From Cenococcum geophilum 1.58 (lineage: Eukaryota; Ascomycota; Dothideomycetes; Gloniales; Gloniaceae), in the NCBI GenBank assembly GCA_001692895.1, contig KV748224.1, positions 744,001-808,000 on the forward strand: a DNA stretch of 64,000 bases, read 5' to 3'. The notes beneath the pieces were generated by a model. It was not told the DNA's origin. It did not search any database and saw only the letters and a list, made by a program, of their open reading frames with translations. This document shows positions 54,155-64,000 of the stretch, in pieces (the stretch's first letter is position 1; each line of letters starts with the position of its first letter). The position numbers were made by a program, and so were the translations under genes.

Positions 54155-56657
54155 ATGGTCGATCGGTCCAAGTCAGAGATAATCAAGGCAAAACCCATCG
54201 GTAAAGGACTGAAAGCCTTTCGCGGTTCTTTCAACTCGTTGTGTAGGGATTCGAGCATTCCTTGCTGCGTAGACTCGTTGAATCAAGTGGGCAATGAAGG
54301 TAAAAACTTTTGTTTTATTGAAGAGCGTATCTAACTGACACAGGTCTCCAAAACCTCGGGCTTAGTCTTGTATCCGCGTTGCAAACCCTCCCAGCGGCTC
54401 GTCTGTTACATTCCACGAGTGGCAGCAAAAACCTTTTTAGCGATCTATTGAGATTCCCCACAACAATAGGCTCCGATGATTTCGACATCGAACGGATCAT
54501 ACCCCTCCTAAAGGCAGTCCTTAACAATGAGGCCGACGAACTTGTCTGGGATAAGGTGTATGGACTTGTTACAGAGTCCACGCCTCTCTCCACCGTCACC
54601 AAACCATCGACGCCTCCCCAGTCCGGCCCTCTACTCACCACCTCCTTTCAGCAGACACCTTGGACGTTCAATACAGGCAGTTTCGCAGACACGTCCGACC
54701 TACGGAAAGATGTTGACCCTATACTGAAAAGTGAAGTGGAGGACAATCTCAGAATAGACCACCCGGACGTTTTTAGCACGTTCTTTGGGCAAATTTCACA
54801 GCTTCATGATATAGCGATGGCTGTGTTCCAGAGCTGCAAAGATGCAGAGCCACCGCTGTTCAAAGAGGATGTCGGCTGGCTGGAATGGCCAGAGGGGTGC
54901 GAAGAAGCAAGGGTGTTGCAATTCCTTCGCCGCCACATCGACCAATTTCTGCGGTTTGCAGACGAACACGGCTTCCGCCCCTCGAAGCGTCGTCGCTGTA
55001 TTACCACCCCAAACAAGCCTATTCCTGGATCGGTCAGCAAGCGAAAGGTGGACGTAGGCCTGGTTTATAACCCTAACAATGAGCTGGAAGACGGTGACCG
55101 GCAAAGCTGTGACTGGTCCCACATCCTTGTCCCGGGTGAACTAAAGAGCAACCCGCGAGAGGACAATCACAGCAGCACTTGGCTTGATCTAGTGAGATAT
55201 GCCCGAGAGGTGTTCGGCGCACAAGACACCCGCCGGTTCGTTCTGGGCTTTACCCTCTGTGGGTCGATCATGCGGTTATGGGAGTTTGACCGACTCGGAG
55301 GGGTGGGATCTCAGCCGTTCGAGGTTAATAAGGATGGTCAGATGTTTGTTTCAGCGGTCTTGGGATACCTGTGGATGAACGAGGAAGAATTAGGTTTCGA
55401 TCCTACTATAGTGGAGGACGGCGCAAGGTACATACATATTCACCAGAACGGCCGGACAAGGCAGCTCCGCTTGGAAGATCTTATGAAGCGACAGCGTTCC
55501 GTCGCTGGTCGGGCAACCACTTGCTGGAGAGGTTCCCTGGGAGATAAATTGGACGGCGGACTCGTGATTAAGGATTCATGGGAATTTGAAGAACGACCTG
55601 AAGAAGGCCTTCTGCTCAAGGAAGCGACAGAAGCCGGTGTCAAGAACGTGGCGCGATACTACCACCATGAGACTGTACGTATTGGGGGTGAGATCGACGA
55701 TGTCCGCCACAATGTGCGGAAGGGACTAAGCGATGCCGACGGGAGGAATCCGTTTCAGCAACGACGGCCCATGCTCCCTGAGTCCGTCACTAGCTCAACC
55801 ATGCCTAGTAGTTCACGCTCAGGCAGGGGTAGGAGCATAAGCACAAGCGGAACCATTACGCGAAAGAGATCGTCCAGCCGTATACAGACATCGATGCCAC
55901 CTCCGAAACGGTCATGTTCGGACTCACCGGTCAAACAAGATACTCGACGACGCAATCGTGTCCATCGTCGGCTAATCATGCGGGATATTGGGAAGAGTAT
56001 TTACGAGGCGAGTTCTCTACAAGCCGTGCTGACGGGATTGCTTGGAGGCTTAAAAGGTGAGTAACAAGCGAGGCATTCTGGGATATGGCTAATTTATTAG
56101 GACATGAGTCGCTGGTGGGTGCGAAGATCCTCCACCGCGATATATCTATCGGAAATATCATGCTAGAGATGGCAGAGGACGATGGTTTCTTGATTGACCT
56201 CGATCTGGCCATTAGATTAGACCGGCAAACGGCTTCCGGAGCACCAAGCAAGACCGGCACCAAAGTATTCATGGCGATTGGTACACTTTATGGCGACGAA
56301 GATCACAGTTTTATGCACGATTTGGAGTCGTTTTTCTGGGTGCTGTTCTGGATTTGCGTTCATTGGAATGGACCTGGCCTACAGAAGAGCAAAACAGAAT
56401 ATGAATCTTGGAATTACGAGCCAACACAAAAACTTGCAGAAATTAAAAAGGGTAAGATAGACGAGGATGATAAGTTTACTAAGGAAGTTAATCGGAATTT
56501 TACGGCCTACTGCAAAGCTTTAATCCCTTGTATACAGGAACTGCGAAAGGTCGTCTTTCCGGGGGGAAGGCGGTGGCTGAGAGAGCACCGACAGCTGTAT
56601 ACCCAGATGAAGTCTGTCTTGAAGCGGGCAAAGAAGGACTTGGTTACTTTAGGGTAG
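54155..56657 (+). CDS. FunK1-type fungal protein kinase
   Basis: Model: join(54155..54299,54344..56056,56101..56657), 804 residues; introns of 44 bp each (GTAAAA..CACAG with CTAAC; GTGAGT..ATTAG with GCTAAT), both phase 1, frame kept. The architecture is that of the fungal FunK1 family (Pkinase_fungal): a 200-residue N-terminal helical region, then SHILVPGELKSNP..., RFVLGFTLCGSIMRLWEFDR, the split kinase core with a long basic Ser-rich insert (about residues 490-600), the catalytic loop HRDISIGNIML (His about 631) and FLIDLDLA, where DLD replaces DFG as is normal in this family. It ends with GTLYGDEDHSFMHDLESFFWV, typical of FunK1. No disabling mutation. FunK1 genes are expanded in many fungi; their substrates are unknown. 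Confidence 0.9.
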
Positions 56658-57279
56658 CTAGATGTATAATGTCAAGCTTGCGGCTCCCCCTACTTTTCCC
56701 AGATGCTGTCGGTGCGGAAGTCTTCCGATGAACGCGGGTTGTTTCAATACATTTATGGCAACAGATGCCTTACAGCCATAGGAATAGCTGCGCAACAACT
56801 AGACGAGGGGTTTGTTTACCTAGCCATCACTTGTTCTTCTCAAGCATAAGGCGCGAAAGAGGTTAGCCCAGCCTGTATCCATTATGGTGATAGCGTAAGC
56901 ACTTAACAGTTTGCGCGACGCCACCGCTCCACCGCAAGCAATTTTGTTGAAAACGTCTCCCTCAAGAGTATATTTTGAGAAAATTGCGTGAATTTAGATA
57001 TCGTAAAGCAAAACATGCATATACTCTTGTGCTGGTTCTAAGCTTCATGTGTCCATTTTAGGTCCCAGGGGTCGCTATTTTTTGTCGAGGTTTGCCGCCA
57101 GAGCTGGCCAATCAAGCCAACAACGCCCTGTTAGGGCACGAAAACGGGGCTCAGGAGGTTTTCGGTTGCGGATGCCGAGATACTGTTGGGTATGAGCCAC
57201 CAATAGGGACATAGGGAGCATCCCTTCTTGGTACGGGATGCCGGCATTTGGCAGATTCCTCGGGCTCAGGAGAGCAGGC
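56658..57279. other. Intergenic, no gene recognised
   Basis: Normal to slightly AT-rich. No long frame and no repeats seen apart from the boundary of the next repeat. Confidence 0.4.
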
Positions 57280-57668
57280 GTTTAATTCCGGTGATTACGG
57301 GAGGTGGGTTCGTCTGGGATTTTAAATGTGCGACCTAGAGTGATGGTTATTAATAGAGCTGTTGCCCTGCAAGGCTGGATCTGCCTTTTAATCGTATTCC
57401 GTTACTTAAAATATTCGGGCAATTAATAAGCCGAGACCCATGCTCCACAAGGTAACTTTATTCTACCACCTTCCGCTTGCGCGCGCAAGCGCAGTGTCCG
57501 CCTTTAAACTACAATCCCCTCACTTGCAACAAACCGACTCAAGGCATGCCGATAGATACTATCAGTACCGAGATAGAAAATGTATACCTTTTTTACTTCC
57601 CCTTCACGTTCAATTTTCATAATTAATGTAGCTATTATAGGAACTTACGATCCTTTAACATAATGTCT
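57280..57668 (-). repeat. Dispersed repeat, about 390 bp, copy 2 (inverted)
   Basis: Inverted counterpart of 38934-39290 and less RIP-mutated: keeps CTTGCGCGCGCAAGCG intact. It lies directly upstream of a kinase fragment, whose N-terminal part it may have displaced. Confidence 0.8.
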
Positions 57669-57721
57669 ACTTTAAGCTTTGCTGGGTTCAACAGATTACA
57701 GCTTTAATCACTTTTATCCAC

Positions 57722-57890
57722 TCCAAACAGGTGCTGCATGGGGATATTTCTTGCAATAACGTCTTCCTCAATAAAGAGCTTAATGCGAAGCTTGGCGACT
57801 TTGCTAGGTCATCAATTGATAGTCAAGCCCCTCTCATCTGTTATAAGATTAGTCATGAGCACCCTAAGATCAAAGGAATCACCATAATTC
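57722..57890 (+). pseudogene. Protein kinase catalytic-loop fragment
   Basis: Open frame reading VLHGDISCNNVFLNKELNAK then LGDFARSSID: HGDxxxxN catalytic loop and a GDF(A) metal-binding motif of a fungal small-kinase family. No N-lobe or C-lobe is left, and the flank is a repeat. A broken exon. Confidence 0.65.
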
Positions 57891-58139
57891 GTAACCATCT
57901 TGTTAGACATCTTAGCATTAGAATAGGCACTTTAGCACCGATTCCTACTTCCTTATCATAATATTAAATCATTTGGCAATAACGTTCCGGACCCCCTACG
58001 GAGAGTAATTTCTCGGCTGCAGAGCCGGGAGTCAATCCGCCACACGTGGCCAGGATTTGACCGCCGCTCAGCTCAGTCAGCATTCACCAAAACCTTCCAT
58101 CTGCACTTTATTCGCACTCCCTCCATCTCACCATCTCGA

Positions 58140-60412
58140 CGTATATATATATATATGTATATATATTCTATTATAGCCATATACTATCTAGGGTATAGGC
58201 CGTTACAGAGCGCTAACTAAATACTTCTTACTATTAACATGCATGCTCTAGTTTAGAAGCTAACTATAAGAACTATATATCTATTACCTAACACCCTACT
58301 TAACTAAGGAAAAAATAAAGGAAAGTAATATATTACTATTAGAAGAAAGTCGGAGTTTAGAGGCGAGCCTAAGTAAGTAATTTTCGACGCCTTATATCCG
58401 CAGGGCTATTCCAGCGTTGTGCGCTTCTTGATCGGCGACGCACCAGTAGAGGCACGTATAGAGGAGGCTCGCGGTATATTCGGTTAGATAATTAGAGGGG
58501 GAATTCTTAAGAGTCTTTGCTTATTAATGTCGGCTTCTATACTCTCTATATCTTATACACTTAGGTATAAACATCCGGTCTCCTTTGCAAATTTAATTAT
58601 AGCTTTAATTACGCTAATGTCTAGCTTCTAGCGCTTAATTAGGCCGTCAATATTCCTACCTCTTTCTTATCTGCGTAAGTAGCCTCCTAGTATATATAAT
58701 AGATCCCCAAATCGATCTCTATACTACTCTCTTAGTTTAAACCTCTACTGTGTCCACCTCCTATAAGAAAAGAGGAAGTGCTGTATTAATTTTATAAGCC
58801 CGCAGTCGTATAACACCGTCTCTAATACATTAATTTTATAGAGATATTCCTTTAGAAATGACTTACCGGTCCATAGCTGCGTAAGGATGGTAGCTTTAGA
58901 GCTAATTAGCTACTAGTATAATCCTACAGCCTTTCTAAGGTAGAGTACTGCATTAATCTTCCTTATAAACTTGCCCGTATTAGATCTTCCCAATAAAAGC
59001 GGTCCTATTATTATCTTAGCTCTTTTTAAGGCTTGCGTTACAAGGTACCATAGGAGGCCATCTCTCTATAGTGGCTCCTCGCCCTCTAGTCTCGTCGCTG
59101 CTTTAGCAAGCTTATCGGCCTTCTTATTTCCTATAAATCCCAAGTGGCCTAGAATCCAGTATAGCGTGACGTTGTTTAGCCAGAGCTTCTTTAAGATCTC
59201 TATAACTATTTCCTAGCAGGCTCTAACCCTCCAGCTCTATACTAATAGTAACGCTAATTACGAATTAGAGAATATTCTTATACTAGAAGCAGGTATTAGA
59301 AAACCTACTTAGTCAATAGCCGTGCACGTAGGGTCCCACGGCCAGTTAGCTGCCTCGCTAATTGCTAGAAGCTATTAGGTGGACGTCGGCCTACTCAGAG
59401 CCTACTACCGTTTTTAAAAGCGTTGCTTTAGATAGTATAGTATACACGCTAACTCCTGCCCTACTATTGCGCACTAATGTATTAACGTATATATCGACCT
59501 GCCCTGGCTTATAGTCTTTAATAATAGCTCGAGCATGCTCTTCGTCCTTGCATATTACTACGTTGGGCTTAGCCACCTACGGCGGGTATATATACGGTTT
59601 GACCTCTAGCACCCCTTTTACCTAAACATCCTCACACATCTCTACTATCCTCTAGAGCGGCGACCGGTGCCGTCTATAGAGCCTCTGCCTTCGAATCATC
59701 CAATAAGGATGTGATTTGCCTAGTTTATAGATTGATACCCAGAACGTAATGGCCTAGTTATATAGCCTTTGCTTAAGAGGGAGCAAGCCTACTTCTACCT
59801 CCGCTATTAGCAGAGCGACAGTGCGGAACCCCCTAATAATAGCTTATACCGTAATCCTCTACGCCTACTAGAGGAGCTACTTTAACTCTTATATCGCAAG
59901 CGGGTACTATATCAGCGACACGTAGTCTACTACTAGTAGGACCAAGCTCTTAGCTAGCTACTTAACGCTCTTAAACTACAGTCCCTTTAATCTACGCAAC
60001 GCTAGCGCTACCTTAGTGGCCTTGCCTACCTTATCCACTAGGTATGCCTTAAACCGTAGCTCCTTATTGAGAATCACCCTAAGGATTTTGACTTCCTGTA
60101 TTGGGGGGATTCCTTTTCCTTTAAATTGGAGCGGCGTGGTGGCATCCCTACCTGCTTCTTTATATCTAGTAAGGTAGATAAATGACATTTTCTTCGCTTT
60201 AAATTGGGCTCCACTAGTCCTCTCCCATTTCTCAAGCATCGGTATAATCTTGTCCTAAATAATCTACGTGTTTTCCTCCGCCGTAGGGCCTATAACCCAT
60301 GCCGAGTAGTTATCGACGAAGGCCATAGAGCTGCCATTTCTGGGTACGCTTTATATAAGATCCGCGTTAAAGAACAGAAAGAGTATTAGGGCTAGTGCTA
60401 ATCCCTATCGCT
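58140..60412 (-). pseudogene. LINE (non-LTR retrotransposon) RT and RNase H remnant
   Basis: Reads leftwards. Near 60300-60400: ILFLFFNADL then SMAFVDNYSAWV, the reverse-transcriptase palm with FVDN where FVDD is expected (catalytic Asp lost). Then KWERTSGAQFKAKKMSFIYL and ILRVILNKELRFKAYL, RT thumb. Near 59391-59576: QVDIYVNTLVRNSRAGVSVY, RNase H. Near 59090-59180: ILGHLGFIGNKKADKLAKAA, the RNase H C-terminal motif. RT plus RNase H order fits Tad/I-clade elements of ascomycetes. The 5' part is missing: an NLR-type end repeat interrupts at 60420. The 3' region and simple-repeat tail run to about 58140. Dead by stops. Confidence 0.82.
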
Positions 60413-60419
60413 ATCTCGA

Positions 60420-60465
60420 CAAGGGTATAGCTAGAGCGGGTCGGCCGCCTTCCCTGCTAGCGTAG
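60420..60465 (+). repeat. Fragment of the NLR-unit end repeat in the LINE
   Basis: CAAGGGTATAGCTAGAGCGG...GCCTTCCCTGCTAGC, the first 46 bp of the end repeat, sits in the reverse-transcriptase code. The remainder of the unit is not recognised in the following AT-rich 430 bp. Confidence 0.65.
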
Positions 60466-60900
60466 TAAAGGGGCAAGAATCTTTGCCACGTGTATTGTCA
60501 CGTTTTATAAAAATCTCTAAAGGCTAGCTATAAGACTAGGACGGAACTAATAGAACCTACTAGAAAAGGCCTTATTATAATATAAATTTATACTATCCCC
60601 TAGACCCCTCTATAAAATAGAGATTATAGAAAAATATATATATATTATTACTGTTACTAAAGTAGGTTTTCTAAATAAACTTTAAAAAAGGCAATATGGC
60701 TAGATAAACACCTAAAGTATATTATATCCCTATAAACAGCTATATAGGTTAGTTGATATTTAGGAGGGAGCTAAAGTAAATATTATTCTTTAAGAAATAC
60801 CCAATATTCTATTACAAATATAGTAGGGTATTCTTTTCTCTAATAGGAAGGAGTATTAGAAAGAGAGATAGAAAGAGGGATTTGTCCTCTATTTATCTCT
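60466..60900. other. AT-rich DNA, no gene
   Basis: TA-rich, no frames. Probably the degraded 3' flank of the NACHT-WD40 gene that starts to its right. Confidence 0.45.
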
Positions 60901-63900
60901 AGATATTGGCCGTCTGGTAAAAAGGCGACCGCGTAGACGGTGCTTAAATAGCCTTTAAGCGTGCCGCGGCAAGACCCCGTCGCCGCCTCCTATAGCCGGA
61001 TGGTGTTGTTCTATAACGCTAACGCTACCAGCTAGCCGTTTGGCGAGAAGGCGACCGCGTAGACGGAGCTTAAATGGCCTTTAAGCGTGCTATGGCAAGA
61101 CCCCGTCGCCGCCTTCCATAGCCGGACGGTCTAGTTTCTACGACGCTGACGCTACCAGCTAGCCGTCCGGCGAGAAGGCGACCGCGTAGACGGAGCTCGA
61201 ATAGCCTTTGAGCGTGCTGCGGCAAGACCCCGTCGCTGCCTCCCCACAACCAGACGGTGGTCGTTATTTGACGCTGACGCTACTAGCTGGCCGTCCGGCG
61301 AGAAGGCGACCGCGTGGATGGTGCTTAAATGGCCTTTGAGCGTGCTGCGGCAAGACCCGTCACCGCCTCCCATAGCCAGACGGTGTCGTCCCACGACGCT
61401 AACGCTACTAGCTGGCCGTCCGGCGAGAAGGCGACCGCGTTAACGGAGCCTAAATGGCCTTTGAGCGTGCTGCGGCAAGACCCTATTCGCCGCCTCCCCA
61501 TAACCAGACAGTGTTATTATACGACGCTGACGCTACTAGCTAGCCGTCCGGCGAGAAGGCGACCGCGTAGACGGAGGTCGAATGACCTTTAAGCGTACTG
61601 CGGTAGACCCGTCGCCGCCTCCTACAGCCAGACGGTGTTATTATTTGACGCTAACGCTACCAGCTGGCCGTCCGGCGAAAAGGCGACCGCGCTAACATAG
61701 CTCGAATAGCCTTCAAGCGTACTACAGTAAGACCCCGTCGCCGCCTCCCACAGCCAGATAGTCCTGTCATTTGACGCTAACGCTACTAGCTAGGCCGTCC
61801 GGCGAGAAGGCGACCGCGTAGACGGTGCTTAAATGGCCTTTAAGCGTACTGCGGCAAGACCCCGTCACCGCCTCCTATAGCCGGACGGTGTTGTTATTTA
61901 ACGCTGACACTACTAGCTAGCCGTCCGGCGAGAAGGCGACCGCGCTAACGTAGCTTAAATGGCCTTCAAGCGTGCTGCAGCAAGACCCCATCGCCGCCTC
62001 CTATAACTAGACGGTTCTGTTATCCGACGCTAACGCTACTAGCTAGCCGTCCGGCGAGAAGGCGATCGCGCTGACGTAGCTCGAATGGCCTTTAAGCGTG
62101 CTGCGGTAAGACCCTATCGCCGCCTCCTATAACCGGACGGTCCTATTATTTAACGCTAACGCTACCAGCTAGCCGTTTAGCAAGAAGGCGACCGCGTTAA
62201 CGGAGCCCAAATGGCCTTCGAGCATGCTGCGGCAAGACCCCGTCGCCGCCTCCCACAGCCAGACGGTATTGTTATTTGACGCTAATACTACCAGCTAGCC
62301 GTCCGGCGAGAAGGTGACTGCGTAGACGGAGGTTAAATGACCTTTAAGCGTGCTGCGGCAAGACTCCGTCGCCGCCTCCCATAGCCGGACGGTCCTATTA
62401 TCTGACGCTAACGCTACTAACCGGCCGTCCGGCAAGAAGGCGACCGCGCTAATAGATCCCGAATGGCCTTCGAGCGTGCTGCGGCAAGACCCCGTCGCCG
62501 CCTCCTATAGCTAGGCGGTGTCGTCCCACGACGCTAACGCTACCAGCCGGCCGTCCGGCGAGAAGGCGACTGCGCTAACAGATCTTAAATGGCCTTTAAG
62601 TGTGCTGCGGCAAGCGTTCTAATCCCTTTCCACTTTTAATAGCCTATTAATCCAACCTGGAATATAGTTATTAAATTTTTTCTATATTACGCTTATCTCT
62701 AGAGTAAAGATAAGAGCTAAAGAGTATAGTTATAGAGATGCGTTTTCGAGTATCGTTTAATTTCTTAGAATAAAGCGCTTTGTATTGTAAAGAAAGCCAA
62801 ATATTTTAGCGCTTTACTCTAACTATATAATAAGTAAGTATAAAGTATCGTAACTAATAGAGTAACTAAGAGATATCTTATATGTATAAGTGATTATAAG
62901 CTATTAATTATATAAATGCCTTTTAATACTTCTCTAATAAGGCTTATAGCTTCTAGCCAGTAAAGAAAGAGCTTCTATAGAAACTCGTATACTGTATCGT
63001 CATCACAGATATGGCTTTAACTCTGCTCTAAGTGGTATACCCAATATCGGTAGGTATATTGGACTTCGGGTAGTAAACAGTCCGCTATACTCTATTTATT
63101 AATCTCGCTTCTTAGAGTTTTAGGCATTAGGAGGTTGTATATGTTTTACTTTAGACCCTTTAAGCTAGATATTAGTTAAAGACACTTGCCGGCTAGCGTC
63201 TTATACGTTCCTTTTCTATTTACCCAATATAGGCTCTTTCCACGCTTTCTAGGATCGATGAGGAAGTTATAAAAAGAAAGGTATAGGAGCCTTACGGGCA
63301 CATTCTTGTTAATAGGGATGTTAAGAATAGAATATAGTAAGTCTAGCCTGCACGTAATATCCTCTTTAGACATCTGGAGGAGGTGTGCAAGTAAAGTTAT
63401 AGAGAGAGGACTCTTTAAAATAACGATACTCCCAACTATTTCTCTAAATTTAATAATCCGCCTTTACTTATCTACTTTGTCTTTATTATTAAATAACTGG
63501 TTTAGGATAGGGAGGTACGTCCTATTAAGCTTCGAAATATAGTGTGCTATTTAATATTGAAGTATAGTAGCTAAGCGCTCTTTAGGATTATCTCGCTGAT
63601 CTCTAATATATCAACAGGCCATAGTAGTAAAGATAAACAATGGAACAGCTAGCTTAACTAGCGCCTAGATTTAGTCCTTACTAGGCCAGCCTAGGGACAG
63701 TAAGCGCTGCTCTTGTACCACCTTAAGCTTATACTCTAAGAAGAGAGCTATATTGTATTCAATCGTTTCCTTTAGTATATTATAAAGAATCAGGTTCTGG
63801 TATATTCCGTCTAATATCTTCTTAAAGCCAAGATAAATAGGGAGCTCCGGTCTGCTTGTTATAAAGACCTATAACAATACTGGCTTAAGACCCTTAGTTC

Positions 63901-64000
63901 GTAAAAGAAGTTCGAGAATTACTCATATATCTTTATCTCGCTCACACTTGTTCAACGCGTCTATTACGATAACCAATTCCAAAGCTTAAAGAGGTTCCAC
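60900..64000 (-). pseudogene. RIP-killed NACHT-WD40 NLR gene (HET-E/NWD type), 5' end off window
   Basis: Reads leftwards from beyond the right edge. Near 63934-63985: LVIVIDALNKCERD, the NACHT Walker B region (DALDECE in the family), then VFITSRPELPIYLGF near 63850, a classic NACHT motif. Near 63176-63373: VRLLYLSFYNFLIDPRKRGK, the conserved linker before the WD40 domain of HET-E-like proteins. From 62620 down to 60905: 14 WD40 repeats of about 126 nt. Stops of RIP type throughout. The P-loop and N-terminal domain are not in the window. Confidence 0.85.
60905..62620 (-). repeat. WD40 repeat array, 14 units of about 126 nt
   Basis: Each unit translates on the minus strand to a 42-residue WD40 blade: [17 protein letters not shown] then LVASAS..DDTVRLW-like. 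Best seen at 61152-61394. Units are very similar to each other (high internal conservation, as in HET-D/E/R), with a few 1-bp indels that break the frame between units. Confidence 0.88.

Noticed and set aside
1-64000. tRNA, rRNA, telomere repeat or CRISPR features
   Set aside because: No cloverleaf with A/B boxes, rDNA stretch, TTAGGG run or spacer array was recognised on reading both strands.

Overview
The window looks like a subtelomeric or accessory region of a filamentous ascomycete (Pezizomycotina). Evidence: short introns of 40-90 bp with GT..AG ends and CTAAC/CTGAC branch sites; fungal families (DUF3435, FunK1 kinase, PNP-NACHT-ankyrin and NACHT-WD40 NLR proteins); and long TA-rich tracts in which former Gln and Trp codons are now TAA/TAG/TGA, the mark of repeat-induced point mutation (RIP). 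The species cannot be named from the sequence. No rRNA, tRNA or CRISPR was recognised.

Layout. 1-3.0 kb: RIP-damaged DNA with a dead pogo/Fot1-type transposase. 3.2-4.5 kb: an intact three-exon GTP cyclohydrolase II gene with a mitochondrial-type leader. 4.9-7.3 kb: a second dead transposase and AT-rich DNA. 7.3-23.9 kb: a block of normal composition that starts with a DUF3435 tyrosine recombinase (Starship-captain family) carrying C-terminal zinc fingers. It also holds a kinase-like gene, several lineage-specific small genes, an FHA-domain protein kinase, a decayed piggyBac transposase and minisatellites. 24-33 kb: a RIP-killed PNP-NACHT-ankyrin NLR gene (copy A, minus strand) inside an inverted-repeat-bounded unit. 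33-41 kb: a LINE tail, a Harbinger-type MITE, a small intact gene, transposase debris and a RIP-broken PD-(D/E)XK-like gene. 41.8-53.7 kb: a truncated NLR copy B (plus strand) joined to a full-length NLR copy C (minus strand), with three nested insertions, one of which carries part of a BIR-domain gene. 54.1-56.7 kb: an intact FunK1 kinase gene. 57.3-60.4 kb: a dispersed repeat, a kinase fragment and a LINE. 60.9-64.0 kb: a RIP-killed NACHT-WD40 NLR running off the right edge.

The most unusual feature is in NLR copies A and C. Their ankyrin exons are separated by arrays (8 to 22 units) of a 79-bp sequence. On the gene's strand every unit carries a full set of spliceosomal signals: GTAAGT, a GCTAAC/GCTGAC branch site and a pyrimidine-rich stretch ending in CTATAG. 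The three bases left between one unit's TAG and the next unit's GTAAGT are the hypervariable part. The ankyrin exon between arrays is exactly 243 nt in all three complete cases and stays in frame only if the whole array is removed. This is a tandem array of intron-like units separated by a variable triplet inside an immune-receptor-type gene.

The intact genes (GTP cyclohydrolase II, DUF3435 recombinase, FHA kinase, FunK1 kinase and the small genes) lie in GC-normal islands; almost everything repeated has been mutated. The combination of NLR genes, several kinases, a captain-type recombinase and nested transposons is typical of fast-evolving fungal accessory compartments. No pathway links the surviving genes.
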